Part shown: piece by piece, positions 1 to 10,127 of the stretch
Layout of the letters: every line of letters starts with the position of its first letter
How positions within the stretch are numbered: position 1 is the stretch's first letter
The notes under the pieces: generated by a model
Database searches by the model: none
The model's input: the letters and a program-made list of their open reading frames with translations, nothing else
Told to the model about the DNA's origin: nothing
From: Natronorubrum tibetense GA33
GTDB taxonomy: Archaea; Halobacteriota; Halobacteria; Halobacteriales; Natrialbaceae
Length of the DNA: 64,000 bases
Direction of reading: 5' to 3'
Assembly: GCF_000383975.1 (NCBI RefSeq)
Contig: NZ_KB913017.1
Coordinates: forward strand, 3,944,265 to 4,008,264
Position numbers and translations under genes: made by a program

Positions 1-158
1 GAGTGAAAAGCGGCCGTCCCGACTCGAGTGACTCTCGCGGATTCGTACCGGTTCCACTCGTCGACCGATTAGCGACCCACTGGTACCGATCGCAACTCGA
101 GACGATACTGGCCGCCTTCATCAAGCTTCAAGCCCCACCCCAACCTAGATAAACGATA

Positions 159-1841
159 ATGTTCGATTCCGACGATCTCGAGGAGATCCGTGCCGGCCGG
201 GAGGAGTGGCACGAGGAAGAAGTCGAGCCGGTGGTCGAACGGTTCGGCGAACGGAAAGAGACGTTCACGACGGATACGGGGGGGCAGGACGTCGACCGAC
301 TCTACACGCCCGACGATGTCGACGATCTGGACTATCGGGAGGACATCGGCTATCCGGGCGAGCCGCCGTACACGCGCGGCGTCTACTCAACCGGCTACCG
401 CGGCCGACTGTGGACGATGCGCCAGTACGCGGGCTTTTCGACGCCCGAAGACACCAACGAGCGCTACCATTACCTGATGGATCAGGGCCAGACCGGGCTG
501 TCGATGGCGTTCGACCTGCCGACACAGATGGGTTATGACTCCGACGCCAGCATGGCCGCCGGCGAGATCGGGAAAGCAGGAGTCGCCATCGACTCGTTAG
601 ACGACATGGAGACCGTCTTCGACGGCATTCCGTTGGACGAGGTCTCGACGTCAATGACGATCAACGCGCCCGCATCCGTCCTGCTCGCGATGTACATCGC
701 CGTGGGCGACCAGCAGGGCGTCGACCGCGAGGAGCTTCGGGGGACGATCCAGAACGACATCCTGAAGGAGTATATCGCCCGCAACACGTACATCTACCCT
801 CCCGAACAGTCGATGCGGATTATCACCGACATCTTCGAGTTCTGCGCGTCGGAGACGCCGAAGTTCAACACCATCTCGATCTCGGGCTACCACATCCGCG
901 AGGCCGGCTCGACGGCCGCCCAAGAGCTCGCTTTCACGCTCGGCGACGGCATCGAGTACGTCGAGACGGCGATCGAGGCCGGACTGGACGTCGACGAGTT
1001 CGCCCCACAGCTCTCCTTTTTCTTCAACGGCCACAACAACATCTTCGAGGAGGTCGCGAAGTTCCGCGCCGCCCGCCGGATGTGGCACGACATCATCGAC
1101 GAGCGCTTCGACGCGGACGATCCCAAGTCCAAACAGCTCAAGTTCCACACCCAGACCGCGGGCTCGATGCTCACCGCCCAGCAGATCGAAAACAACGTGG
1201 TTCGGGTGGCCTACCAGGCCCTCGCCGCGGTGCTCGGCGGTACCCAGAGTCTCCACACCAACGGCAAGGACGAGGCGCTCGCACTGCCGACAGAGCAGTC
1301 GGTCCGCACCGCCTTGCGCACCCAGCAGATCCTGGCCCACGAGTCCGGTGCCGCCGATACCATCGATCCCCTCGCGGGCAGCTACTACGTCGAATCGCTG
1401 ACCGACGAGGTCGAGGAAGAGGCCTACGAGATTCTCGAGGAGGTCGACGAGCGTGGCGGCATGCGCGAGGCGATCGAACAGCAGTGGGTCCAGCGCCAGA
1501 TTCAGGATACCGCCTTCGATCGCCAGCGAGAGATCGAGGAGAAAGAACGCATTATCGTCGGCGTCAACGAGTTCGAGGTCGACGAGGATCCCGAGATGGA
1601 CGTCGAGGAAGTCACGCCGGAGGACCAGCAACGCCAGATCGACAGCCTCGAGTCGGTTCGTGAGGAGCGAGACGACGAGGCTGTCGAGGACACGCTCGAG
1701 GCCCTGCGCGAGGCCGCACGGGGCGAGGAGAACCTCATGCCGTACATCATCGAGGCCGTGAAGGTGTACGCGACAGTCGGGGAGATCTGTAACGTTCTGC
1801 GCGACGAGTTCGGCGAGTATCAGCCTGGCAGTGCAGTCTGA
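159..1841 (+). CDS. mcmA1: Methylmalonyl-CoA mutase, large (catalytic) subunit
   Basis: 560 residues. The protein converts (R)-methylmalonyl-CoA to succinyl-CoA with the help of a B12-binding partner. The sequence shows the mutase TIM-barrel signature: a YTRGVY stretch near residue 70, then the substrate-channel region with [14 protein letters not shown] and [14 protein letters not shown]. There is no C-terminal cobalamin-binding domain, and the length matches the split archaeal form in which the B12 domain is a separate polypeptide, not present nearby. The epimerase gene lies 1.4 kb downstream, which fits a propionyl-CoA/3-hydroxypropionate-derived pathway. The start is the first ATG after an AT-rich leader. 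Confidence 0.95.
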   Translation: MFDSDDLEEIRAGREEWHEEEVEPVVERFGERKETFTTDTGGQDVDRLYTPDDVDDLDYREDIGYPGEPPYTRGVYSTGYRGRLWTMRQYAGFSTPEDTNERYHYLMDQGQTGLSMAFDLPTQMGYDSDASMAAGEIGKAGVAIDSLDDMETVFDGIPLDEVSTSMTINAPASVLLAMYIAVGDQQGVDREELRGTIQNDILKEYIARNTYIYPPEQSMRIITDIFEFCASETPKFNTISISGYHIREAGSTAAQELAFTLGDGIEYVETAIEAGLDVDEFAPQLSFFFNGHNNIFEEVAKFRAARRMWHDIIDERFDADDPKSKQLKFHTQTAGSMLTAQQIENNVVRVAYQALAAVLGGTQSLHTNGKDEALALPTEQSVRTALRTQQILAHESGAADTIDPLAGSYYVESLTDEVEEEAYEILEEVDERGGMREAIEQQWVQRQIQDTAFDRQREIEEKERIIVGVNEFEVDEDPEMDVEEVTPEDQQRQIDSLESVREERDDEAVEDTLEALREAARGEENLMPYIIEAVKVYATVGEICNVLRDEFGEYQPGSAV

Positions 1842-1918
1842 ACTGACTTGATCTGCGGGCACCAAGACGCGATTTCCCGGGCCCGGGTTTGATTATGTGT
1901 CTCGGTAACGCTTGGAGT

Positions 1919-2752
1919 ATGGCTTCAGATATCTCGACCGCGACCGTGACAGCTAGCGGCGCCGAGATTCCGGCCCTCGGCTTCGGCACCGCACGGATGA
2001 CCGGCAAAGACTGTCGGAGAGCGGTCGAAACTGCCCTCGAAGTTGGCTACCGCCACGTCGACACCGCTCAGATGTACGACAACGAGCGCGCCGTCGGCAA
2101 CGCAATCGCTTCGAGCGATGTCGACCGCGAGGAGGTCTTCGTCGTTACCAAGGTCCACCGAAAGAACGCCGCGTTCGACGACGTCCTCGAGTCCACTCGA
2201 CGGAGCCTCGAGCGACTCGGTCTCTCGACGGTCGATCTCCTCCTGTTGCACGCGCCCAGCAGCCGAGCACCGCTCGAGGAAACGCTGGCGGCGATGAACG
2301 AGCTACAGGACGAAGGGAAAGTCGAGCACGTCGGCGTCAGCAACTTCGGAATCGATCAGCTCGAGTCCGCGCGCGAGCTATCGGAGACGCCCATCGTCGC
2401 GAACCAGGTGAAGTATCACCCGTATCATCATCAGGACGACCTGCTCGAGTACTGCGTCGCGAACGACGTCTGCCTGACGGCGTACAGCCCGCTCGCAGAG
2501 GGAGCCGTGCCCGGCGACGACCGACTCGCCGAGATCGGCGAACCATACGAGAAGTCCGCCGCCCAGGTCGCGCTGCGCTGGCTGCTCCAGCAGCCGACCG
2601 TCGCAGCGATTCCGAAGGCCGCGAGTCGTCGACACATCGAGGCGAACGCCGACGTCTTCGACTTCGAACTTTCCAACGACGAGCTGGCGGCCGTCGCAGA
2701 CGTCGGTGACGGGGTCTGGAATCAGTTGGTTGAAACAATCGGATTGCGTTGA
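1919..2752 (+). CDS. Aldo/keto reductase
   Basis: 277 residues from ATG 1919; an ATG 30 bases earlier would add ten unconserved residues. NAD(P)H-dependent carbonyl reductase of the AKR superfamily, probably cytosolic. The tetrad is visible: Asp in DTAQ, Tyr in QMYDNE, Lys in VVTKVH and His in LLLLHAPS. The C-terminal NADP-binding segment IPKAASRRHIEAN is typical of AKR. It resembles 2,5-diketogluconate-reductase-type members, but the substrate cannot be told. It stands between the two methylmalonyl-CoA genes without an obvious link. Confidence 0.9.
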   Translation: MASDISTATVTASGAEIPALGFGTARMTGKDCRRAVETALEVGYRHVDTAQMYDNERAVGNAIASSDVDREEVFVVTKVHRKNAAFDDVLESTRRSLERLGLSTVDLLLLHAPSSRAPLEETLAAMNELQDEGKVEHVGVSNFGIDQLESARELSETPIVANQVKYHPYHHQDDLLEYCVANDVCLTAYSPLAEGAVPGDDRLAEIGEPYEKSAAQVALRWLLQQPTVAAIPKAASRRHIEANADVFDFELSNDELAAVADVGDGVWNQLVETIGLR

Positions 2753-2778
2753 CAGCCGATTCAGCGGGGTTGTTCGGC

Positions 2779-3093
2779 CTACTCGAGTCGAACGGCCGTC
2801 CCGTAGGCCATCACTTCCGAGCCGCCGTCGGTGATCTGGGAAGTCTCGAGGCGGACGTTGACCACGGCGTCCGCACCCATCCGTTCGGCGTCGGCCTCCA
2901 TGCGGGAGATGGCCTCGTCTCGAGCCTTCGAGAGGAGTTCCGAGTAGGCCTTGAGTTCCCCGCCGAAGACGTTCCGGATCCCCTGGGTGATGTCGCGGCC
3001 GGCGTTTCTGGCTTCGACGGTGTTGCCGCGGGCGACTCCGATCGTTTCAACAATGTCACCGTTCGGGACGGTTTCGGTGTTTGCGATCTGCAT
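2779..3093 (-). CDS. YbjQ/UPF0145 family protein
   Basis: 104 residues starting at MQIANTETV; nine upstream codons are unlikely to be used. The sequence GNTVEARNAGRDITQGIRNVFGG followed by AYSELLSKARDEA and ADAVVNVRLETS matches the small heavy-metal-binding-like UPF0145 family, which forms ring-like oligomers. No enzymatic residues are known. Cytosolic; single gene convergent with the aldo/keto reductase. Confidence 0.85.
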   Translation of the reverse strand: MQIANTETVPNGDIVETIGVARGNTVEARNAGRDITQGIRNVFGGELKAYSELLSKARDEAISRMEADAERMGADAVVNVRLETSQITDGGSEVMAYGTAVRLE

Positions 3094-3255
3094 AGTCTCG
3101 ACTTCACAGACCCGGATCAAATACTCGTCGAAAACGACACCAAGTTGAATAGTTCGGTCTCGGACCGATACGAGACGCCGTCAGCGAGGCTCGAAATGCA
3201 AGTCCGGGATCGACAAACCGCATCAATATTTGTGTTCGATCCCGAACGGCGAACC

Positions 3256-3639
3256 ATGCACTTCGATCACGCGGGAATCGCGACCGAGGACGCAGCCGAA
3301 CTCGGAGCCCTGTACGCGGACCTCTTCGGTCTCGAGGTCGCCCACGAGGAGGAGTTCGACGGTATGCGCGTCGTCTTTCTCGACTGCGGAAACGGCTACT
3401 TCGAACTGCTCGAGCCGCTCGAGGACGGGACTATCGCGCAGTATCTCGAGTCAAACGGCGCGGGGATTCACCACCTCGCGCTCGCGACGGACGATATCGA
3501 GGGTGCCCTCGAGACGGTCCGCGACCACGACGTCCAGTTGATCGACGAGGAGCCACGGCCCGGCGCGTGGGGGCATTCAGTCGCCTTCTTGCATCCCAAA
3601 GACACCGGCGGCATTCTCGTCGAACTCGTCGAGCACTGA
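3256..3639 (+). CDS. mce: Methylmalonyl-CoA epimerase
   Basis: 127 residues. A VOC-fold metalloenzyme that interconverts the (S) and (R) epimers of methylmalonyl-CoA, feeding the mutase. Metal ligands are visible: His in MHFDHAGIA, His in GIHHLALATDD and Glu in the C-terminal GGILVELVEH. The reading frame stays open upstream, but MHFDHAGIAT is the canonical family start, so ATG 3256 is chosen. Its presence beside mcmA1 and the length support the call. Confidence 0.92.
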   Translation: MHFDHAGIATEDAAELGALYADLFGLEVAHEEEFDGMRVVFLDCGNGYFELLEPLEDGTIAQYLESNGAGIHHLALATDDIEGALETVRDHDVQLIDEEPRPGAWGHSVAFLHPKDTGGILVELVEH

Positions 3640-3675
3640 ATCAGACGTCGCCGCCGCTCGAGTCGGGCGACCGAC

Positions 3676-4068
3676 TCATTCCATTCGATTGTCGTTCTCG
3701 TCGAACTCGCCCTGGTCGATGTCGATGCGGTGTGGTTCGGGGCGCTCGCCGCCGCTGTCGCGGCTGCCCCCGACCGGCAGCTTGGTTCGGAGGTCGGCGG
3801 CGAACGACTGGACCTGATCGACCAGCGTCTTTACCTCCTCTTCGAACTGCTCGACGGAGCGCTCGACGTAGTGGACACGCTGGGCGGGAATCCGTCGAAC
3901 GATGTCGTGGCCCTCCTCGTCTTCGTCGGTCTTGATGATCCAGTGGTCCTGAAAGTAGGCGATGTGTTCGTTCGGCACCGTCTTCCTGACGGTGTCCTCG
4001 TCCGGTTCCTCGTAGACGATCGTCGCGTGACCGATGTCTCGCTCGAGTTCGAGGTCGTCGTCAACCAT
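3676..4068 (-). CDS. Haloarchaeal conserved protein of unknown function
   Basis: 130 residues from MVDDDLELERDIG. It is very acidic at the N-terminus with a central RIPAQRVHYVERSVEQFEEEV helix likely to form a coiled coil, and a charged low-complexity tail. I recognise no catalytic motif. It is convergent with the epimerase gene and probably cytosolic. The family seems restricted to halophilic archaea; no function is proposed. Confidence 0.72.
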   Translation of the reverse strand: MVDDDLELERDIGHATIVYEEPDEDTVRKTVPNEHIAYFQDHWIIKTDEDEEGHDIVRRIPAQRVHYVERSVEQFEEEVKTLVDQVQSFAADLRTKLPVGGSRDSGGERPEPHRIDIDQGEFDENDNRME

Positions 4069-4275
4069 AGGCCTCGCTAGGAATCCAATACGCGTAGTGA
4101 CTGTGCTTGCGAGGTGCGGCGCGTGACCGATCCGGATCAGCAGCGCGTCTTGGCCGACCGTTCGACCGGGTGACCGAAAGTTCGGCCCAGTTGGGTGAAC
4201 AATCGACCGAGTCGGGACGGACCGGTTTCGTCGGCACGCCACAGAAAAGCAGTGATTCCGCGTTCGAACGATCTC

Positions 4276-4953
4276 TCAGCCGAAGTTCTCGATCAGCGCC
4301 TCGTCGGAATCGCCGCCGTCCTCGTCGATCGTGTCGGCGACGAACCGTACGAAGTCCTCGAAGCCGAAGGCGTAAAGCTGGCCGTCCGTGCGGTGGGACT
4401 CGATCGCCTCCGCCAGTCCGTCGCTATCGTCCGCCTCGAGGATGACGACGTCCGCGCCTGCGTCTTCGAGCGCCTCGAGTCGATCGACGTGTGCGGGCTC
4501 GTCGTCCTGATAGACGACGACGGCGTCGTGGCCAGATTCGTGGGCCGCTTGGGCAATCGAGACGGCTGGACCGACCCCGGGACCGCCCGCGACGGCGACG
4601 ACATCTTCGTCACCCTCGTAGGTAATCGTCCCGAACGGGCCTTCGATATGAACGGTTTCACCGCCCTCGAGATCGGCGAGCCACGGAGAGAGGTCGCCGT
4701 CGGGGTCGATCCCGACTGTGATCTCGAACGTCTCGCCGACCGCGGGCGAGGAGAGCGTGTAGTGGCGCATGACGATGTCGTCCTCGTCGTGATCGCCGCT
4801 CGTCTGGTTCTCGGCCCCGGGGACGGCCCGAAGCAGGACGAACTGGCCGGGAAGGGCATCGAACCCCTCGGGCGTCTCGAGTTCGAGTGCGACGGTACCC
4901 GGACCGACTTCGCGGACCGATTCGACAGTGACTGGTGTTCCTTCGATTGTCAT
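4276..4953 (-). CDS. FAD-dependent oxidoreductase, ferredoxin-NADP reductase type
   Basis: 225 residues. Two-domain flavoprotein: an N-terminal FAD beta-barrel with the RHYTLSS motif (residues about 63-69, the R-x-Y-S/T FAD-binding signature) and a C-terminal NAD(P)-binding domain with AGGPGVGPAVS. The C-terminus ends in ALIENFG; the family often has an aromatic residue near the end that stacks on FAD. It lacks an attached ferredoxin domain, so the electron partner is unknown. It is divergent from korAB, with about 260 bp between them, and could serve ferredoxin chemistry, but that is only context. Confidence 0.85.
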   Translation of the reverse strand: MTIEGTPVTVESVREVGPGTVALELETPEGFDALPGQFVLLRAVPGAENQTSGDHDEDDIVMRHYTLSSPAVGETFEITVGIDPDGDLSPWLADLEGGETVHIEGPFGTITYEGDEDVVAVAGGPGVGPAVSIAQAAHESGHDAVVVYQDDEPAHVDRLEALEDAGADVVILEADDSDGLAEAIESHRTDGQLYAFGFEDFVRFVADTIDEDGGDSDEALIENFG

Positions 4954-5211
4954 GTCGAATCCGTTCGGGGGCCGCTGGAAAAGGCGTTCCGTTCCGCGTC
5001 GTCGTTACGCTCGCGGTTCGATACATCCGCGGTTCGAGACAGTACCAACCGGCGTTCTCACAGCTGCCTGAGAGCGTAATTTCACCGGTGATTTATTCTG
5101 ATTCGAGTAACGAACGCGGCGATCGAGAGCGGACATATCACGCGCTGTTGCGGTGGTCCGGTTGGGTTTTCAGAAGCCTTTTCATTTACTGGGGGCAAGG
5201 CTCAGCATAAC

Positions 5212-6969
5212 ATGGCTGAGGATCTCAACTGGGCGGTCGGAGGCGAGGCCGGGGACGGTATCGACTCCACCGGGAAAATCTTCGCTCAGGCACTTTCCCG
5301 AGCCGGACGGCACGTATTCACGTCGAAAGACTTCGCGTCCCGAATCCGCGGCGGCTACACGGCCTACAAGATTCGGACGTCGGTCGAGCAGGTCCAGAGC
5401 GTCGTGGACCGACTCGATATCCTGGTCGCCCTGACACAGCGCACCATCGACGAAAACCTCGACGAACTCCACGAGGGCAGTGCCGTCATCTACGACGGTG
5501 AACGCTCCTGGGAGGCCGAGATTCCCGACGAGATCACCGCAGTCGACGTCCCCCTGAAATCGCTCGCCGAGGACGCCGGCGGCGCGATCATGCGCAACAT
5601 CGTCGCGCTCGGTGCCGCGTGTAAGATCACCGGCTTCGACGTCGAGTACTTGGACGAGGCACTCGAGAAGCGCTTCGGCGGCAAGGGTTCGAAGATCGTC
5701 GAGAACAACAAGGAAGCCGCCCGCCTCGGCCAGGAGTACGTCGAAGCGAACTACGATCTCGACCACCTCGGTTACAACGTCGACGTAACCGACAACGACT
5801 ACGTCCTCCTGAACGGTAACGAAGCGATCGGCATGGGTGCGATCGCCGCCGGCTGTCGCTTCTACGCCGGCTACCCGATCACGCCCGCGACGTCCATCAT
5901 GGAGTACCTGACGGGCCGTATCGAGGACTACGGCGGACACGTCGTCCAGGCCGAGGACGAACTCTCGGCGATCAACATGGCACTCGGCGGCGCACGCGCC
6001 GGCGCTCGAGCCATGACGGCGACGTCGGGAGCCGGAATCGACCTCATGACGGAGACGTTCGGACTGGTCGCGACCAGCGAGACGCCGCTCGTCATCTGTG
6101 ACGTCCAGCGATCCGGCCCCTCGACGGGGATGCCGACGAAACAGGAGCAGGGCGACCTCAACATGGCCCTGTACGGCGGCCACGGCGAGGTCCCGCGCTT
6201 CGTCGTCGCCCCGACATCGATCACCGAGTGTTTCTGGAAGACCGTCGAGGCGTTCAACCTCGCCGAGAAGTACAACACGCCGGTGTTCCTCGTCTCCGAT
6301 CTGGCGATGTCGGTCACCGAACAGACGTTCCCGCCGGAAGCATTCGACATGGACGAAGTCGAGATCGACCGCGGCAAACTCGTCGACGACGAAGAGGTCG
6401 ATGAGTGGCTCGACGAGCAGGGACGGTTCCGCGCCCACGCCGACACCGACGACGGTGTCAGCCCCCGTGCCATCCCCGGCACGATCGACGGCGCACACAT
6501 GAGCACCGGCCTCGAGCACGACGAACTCGGCCGCCGAACCGAGGAACAGGACGAGCGTGTCCAGCAGGTCGACAAACGGTACCGCAAGGTCGAGACCGCA
6601 CAGGAGCAAGAAGACTGGGAGTGCCGCGAGTTCGGCGACGAGGACGCGGACAACCTCATCCTCTCGTGGGGATCGAACGAGGGTGCACTGGTCGAAGCGC
6701 TCGGCTACCTCGAGGACGAGGACGTCGACGTTCGCGTGATCTCGGTGCCGTACATCTTCCCGCGGCCGGACCTCACCGACGAGATCGAGGCGGCCGAACA
6801 GACGATCGTCGTCGAGTGTAACGCGACCGGCCAGTTCGCCGACCTCATCGAACACGACGCACTTACCCGCGTCAAGCGCATTAACAAGTACACCGGCGTC
6901 CGCTTCAAGGCGGACGAACTCGCCGAACAGATCACCGACAAACTCTCCGAGGAGGTGCCAGCACAATGA
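5212..6969 (+). CDS. korA: 2-oxoacid:ferredoxin oxidoreductase, alpha subunit (gamma-alpha fusion)
   Basis: 585 residues. It oxidatively decarboxylates a 2-oxoacid with CoA and passes electrons to ferredoxin. Residues 1 to about 180 form the gamma-type domain (GGEAGDGIDSTGK, then SRIRGGYTAYKIR); from about 195 follows the alpha domain with GCRFYAGYPITPATS, the YPITP motif of the family. The length and the 287-residue beta partner fit the 2-oxoglutarate type (Kor) better than the pyruvate type (Por), but the substrate is inferred. The stop overlaps the korB start in ATGA, so translation is coupled. Confidence 0.92.
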   Translation: MAEDLNWAVGGEAGDGIDSTGKIFAQALSRAGRHVFTSKDFASRIRGGYTAYKIRTSVEQVQSVVDRLDILVALTQRTIDENLDELHEGSAVIYDGERSWEAEIPDEITAVDVPLKSLAEDAGGAIMRNIVALGAACKITGFDVEYLDEALEKRFGGKGSKIVENNKEAARLGQEYVEANYDLDHLGYNVDVTDNDYVLLNGNEAIGMGAIAAGCRFYAGYPITPATSIMEYLTGRIEDYGGHVVQAEDELSAINMALGGARAGARAMTATSGAGIDLMTETFGLVATSETPLVICDVQRSGPSTGMPTKQEQGDLNMALYGGHGEVPRFVVAPTSITECFWKTVEAFNLAEKYNTPVFLVSDLAMSVTEQTFPPEAFDMDEVEIDRGKLVDDEEVDEWLDEQGRFRAHADTDDGVSPRAIPGTIDGAHMSTGLEHDELGRRTEEQDERVQQVDKRYRKVETAQEQEDWECREFGDEDADNLILSWGSNEGALVEALGYLEDEDVDVRVISVPYIFPRPDLTDEIEAAEQTIVVECNATGQFADLIEHDALTRVKRINKYTGVRFKADELAEQITDKLSEEVPAQ

Positions 6970-7829
6970 GCTCCGACGTACGATTCACCGACTTTAAATC
7001 CGACAAGCAGCCAACGTGGTGTCCCGGATGCGGCGACTTCGGGACGATGAACGGCATGATGAAAGCCCTGGCCGAAACCGGAAACGACCCCGACAACACC
7101 TTCATAATCGCCGGGATCGGCTGTTCCGGCAAGATCGGGACCTACATGCACAGCTACGCCCTTCACGGGGTTCACGGCCGTGCACTTCCCGTCGGGACCG
7201 GCGTCAAAATGGCCCGCCCCGACATCGAAGTGATGGTCTCCGGCGGCGACGGTGACGGCTACTCGATCGGTGCCGGTCACTTCGTCCACGCCGTCCGCCG
7301 AAACGTCGACATGTCCTACGTCGTCATGGACAACCGTATTTACGGCCTGACCAAAGGTCAGGCCTCGCCGACCTCGCGATCGGACTTCGAGACCTCCACC
7401 ACCCCAGAAGGCCCCCAGCAGCCACCCGTCAACCCGCTCGCACTCGCGCTCGCATCGGGCGCGACGTTCATCGCCCAATCTTTCGCCTCCGACGCGTTGC
7501 GCCACCAGGAGATCATCGAGCAGGCGATCGAGCACGACGGCTTCGGCTTCGTCAACGTCTTCAGCCCGTGTGTCACGTTCAACGACGTCGACACCTACGA
7601 CTACTTCCGCGAGAGCCTCGTCGACCTCAAAGAGGAAGGCCACGATCCGAACGACTACGAGAACGCCAAGGATGTCATCCTCGACGGCGAAAAGGAATAC
7701 CAGGGCGTCATGTACCAGGACGAAAACTCCGTCCCGTACCACGAGCAACACGGCGTCACCGAGGATATGTCCGAGATTCCCGACGGCGCACCCGACGACG
7801 CGATGGATCTCGTCCGCGAGTTCTACTGA
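6966..7829 (+). CDS. korB: 2-oxoacid:ferredoxin oxidoreductase, beta subunit
   Basis: 287 residues. Thiamine-diphosphate and Fe4S4-binding subunit of the KorAB complex. Cluster cysteines are visible in WCPGCGDFG, in GCSGKIG and in FSPCVTF; the TPP/Mg motif is GDGDGYSIGAGH followed by VVMDNRIYGLTKGQ. It overlaps korA by four bases. The domain order and size match archaeal beta subunits that lack a separate delta ferredoxin domain. Confidence 0.93.
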   Translation: MSSDVRFTDFKSDKQPTWCPGCGDFGTMNGMMKALAETGNDPDNTFIIAGIGCSGKIGTYMHSYALHGVHGRALPVGTGVKMARPDIEVMVSGGDGDGYSIGAGHFVHAVRRNVDMSYVVMDNRIYGLTKGQASPTSRSDFETSTTPEGPQQPPVNPLALALASGATFIAQSFASDALRHQEIIEQAIEHDGFGFVNVFSPCVTFNDVDTYDYFRESLVDLKEEGHDPNDYENAKDVILDGEKEYQGVMYQDENSVPYHEQHGVTEDMSEIPDGAPDDAMDLVREFY

Positions 7830-8059
7830 CGACCGACGCTCTCGACGCGACTCGGCAGGATTCGTTTTCTCAGCACCGATCACCGGCCACTGTTGTCACC
7901 GTCGAGAGAGTGCCGTGTCTACAACCGCGCTCAAGACGGCGCTCGAGTAACTGTGATGCTTCGGCCTCGCTCCCTCGGTGCGAAGCGCTCGCTCTGGGTC
8001 TGTCGGTTACGCTTCGAAAATAGCGACCCAGATACACCACCTCTCGAGTTCGCGAGCGA

Positions 8060-8716
8060 TTAGACCGGGTGCTCGACGGATTCCATCAGCACTTCGGCGT
8101 TCGCTGACTCTTCAGCCAGCGGTGCGGGGTAGCTCCCGAGGAGGACGAGCAGGTCGTCCTCGTGATCGAACGAGGCTACCGGAATTTCGATGTCGATCGG
8201 TTCGCCCTCGAACTTGGATTCGCCCTCGAAGACGTCGACGGTTCGATCGTCGCCGAGAATATCGAGCGTGAACGAGTCGACCTTCGAAATGTCGTCAACG
8301 TCGGTGTGTTCGCTGTCGATTTCGGACATGAACTCCTCGAGCAGTTCTTCGTTCGTCATATCCGAAATCGGGTTGAACGACCGTCCGAGAACCGAGAAGT
8401 CGGGAATCGAGACGGCGACGAAGAACGCGCCCTCGTGTTCGATACCGCGGTGCTCGACGTCTTTCGAGTAGATCGACGACCAGACCCTGGCCTCGACGTC
8501 GCGCTCGACGCCGACCTCGATCGTCTCCTCGATAGATCGTTCTTCGATCTCGTACTCGGCGTAGCCGGCTTCTTCGAGGGCTGTATCGGTGGGTGCGACG
8601 CGTTCGGCCGTGAGCTCCATCGGCCCGTCTCCGAGGACGAAGTCGATACAGCCGGCCGTCAGTGCGAGCGTTCCGGTCGCTCCTGTTGCGAGAATGGCAC
8701 GTCGAGAGTAGGTCAT
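8060..8716 (-). CDS. Haloarchaeal Tat lipoprotein (DUF6517-like)
   Basis: 218 residues from MTYSRRAIL. A twin arginine (SRRAIL) is followed by a short hydrophobic stretch and the lipobox LTAGC, so the protein should be exported folded by Tat and lipid-anchored at Cys22. The mature part is acidic with no catalytic motif. It resembles the haloarchaeal DUF6517 lipoproteins; this family name is from memory. An upstream in-frame extension was rejected because it would bury the signal peptide. Confidence 0.8.
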   Translation of the reverse strand: MTYSRRAILATGATGTLALTAGCIDFVLGDGPMELTAERVAPTDTALEEAGYAEYEIEERSIEETIEVGVERDVEARVWSSIYSKDVEHRGIEHEGAFFVAVSIPDFSVLGRSFNPISDMTNEELLEEFMSEIDSEHTDVDDISKVDSFTLDILGDDRTVDVFEGESKFEGEPIDIEIPVASFDHEDDLLVLLGSYPAPLAEESANAEVLMESVEHPV

Positions 8717-8868
8717 TAGGGGTCTATTCGGTAGAAACCGTATATTAGTTATGGAACAGTTTATCATGTAGACAAGAATATCGTGAGATCGCGACTGTCG
8801 AATCGATCGCTGCAGCGGATTCCCTCGCACACATCAAGAGTTATCGGGATCCGCACCAGTCTCTAGAC

Positions 8869-9990
8869 ATGACCGAGTTCGCACGACGAGTCGAGCAGGT
8901 GTCGATCAGCGGCATTCGCGAAGTGTTCGAGGCCGCAGGTGACGACGCGATCAACCTCGGGATCGGCCAGCCGGACTTTCCGACGCCCGCCCACGCCCGC
9001 CAGGGCGCGATCGAGGCGATCGAGGCCGGAAAGACCGACGCCTACACGTCGAATAAGGGAACGCTGACGCTTCGTGAGGCGATTTCGGCGAAGTACGACC
9101 GCGACTACGGACTCGAGATCGACCCCGAGCACGTTATCGCCACGTCCGGCGGCAGCGAGGCGCTCCACCTCGTCTTGCAGGCCCACGTCGATCCGGGCGA
9201 GGAAGTGATCTTCCCCGATCCCGGCTTCGTCTCCTACGACGCGCTGACCCACATCGCGGACGGCACGCCGAAACCCGTCGGCCTCCGCGACGATCTCACG
9301 CTCGATCCGGCGACCGTCGAGGAAGCCATCACCGACGAGACGGCCGTCTTCGTCGTCAACAGCCCGGCCAACCCGACGGGCGCCGTCCAGAGCGAGGCCG
9401 ACATGCGCGAGTTCGCCCGCATCGCCGACGAACACGACGTCCTCTGTCTCTCCGACGAGGTGTACGAACACATCGTCTTCGAGGGCGCACACCGGTCGCC
9501 GCTCGAGTTCGCCGAGACCGACAACGTGGTCGTCGTCAGCGCCTGCTCGAAGACCTATTCGATGACCGGCTGGCGACTCGGCTGGGTCACGGGCTCCAAT
9601 CGCCGCATCGAGCGAATGCTCCGCGTCCACCAGTACGGCCAGGCCTGTGCCTCCGCGCCCGCACAGTACGCCGCCGAGGCCGCGCTGACGGGTCCACAGG
9701 AACCGGTCGCGGAGATGGTCGAAGCGTTCGAGGAACGCCGCGACGTCGTTTTCGACGGACTCGCGGACGCCGGTCTCGAGGTCCCCAAACCCGAGGGGGC
9801 GTTCTACGTCATGCCGAAGGTGCCAGAGGGCTGGTGTGATGAAGTGCTCGACCGCGGCGTGATCGTCGTCCCCGGCGACGCCTTCGGCGCGAACGGCGAG
9901 GGCTACGCGCGGCTCTCGTACGCGACGGCGATGGAGGAGTTGAAGGAGGCCCTCGAGATCATCGACGACGCGACGCGGGCGGTACGATAG
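8869..9990 (+). CDS. Pyridoxal-phosphate aminotransferase, class I/II
   Basis: 373 residues. Fold type I aminotransferase. The PLP-binding lysine lies in SACSKTYSMTGWRLGW; the family signature VNSPANPTGAV and the substrate-binding Arg in GYARLSYA are present. The sequence fits the archaeal aspartate/aromatic aminotransferase group, so the role is probably amino-acid synthesis or catabolism; the exact substrate is not resolved. Monocistronic, with the ATG preceded by a GC-poor leader. Confidence 0.9.
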   Translation: MTEFARRVEQVSISGIREVFEAAGDDAINLGIGQPDFPTPAHARQGAIEAIEAGKTDAYTSNKGTLTLREAISAKYDRDYGLEIDPEHVIATSGGSEALHLVLQAHVDPGEEVIFPDPGFVSYDALTHIADGTPKPVGLRDDLTLDPATVEEAITDETAVFVVNSPANPTGAVQSEADMREFARIADEHDVLCLSDEVYEHIVFEGAHRSPLEFAETDNVVVVSACSKTYSMTGWRLGWVTGSNRRIERMLRVHQYGQACASAPAQYAAEAALTGPQEPVAEMVEAFEERRDVVFDGLADAGLEVPKPEGAFYVMPKVPEGWCDEVLDRGVIVVPGDAFGANGEGYARLSYATAMEELKEALEIIDDATRAVR

Positions 9991-10127
9991 CGGCTGGACA
10001 CCCGTCGAAGCACCCGAGACGTCAGTCGAACTGCCGAGGCGCTAATACGGCAGTCGTCGGAATCGTCTCCGGAATCGCTAGAACTGCTTTATCTCCGATC
10101 AGAGCGTCTATTCGGTCGGTGATAGCA

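Noticed and set aside
651-1865. 404-codon frame antisense to the methylmalonyl-CoA mutase gene
   Set aside because: Long antisense frames arise from the GC-rich codon bias; the plus-strand protein is clearly conserved and the antisense protein has no domain.
5182-6966. 594-codon frame antisense to korA
   Set aside because: Mirror frame of a strongly biased gene, Val/Leu-rich without any motif.
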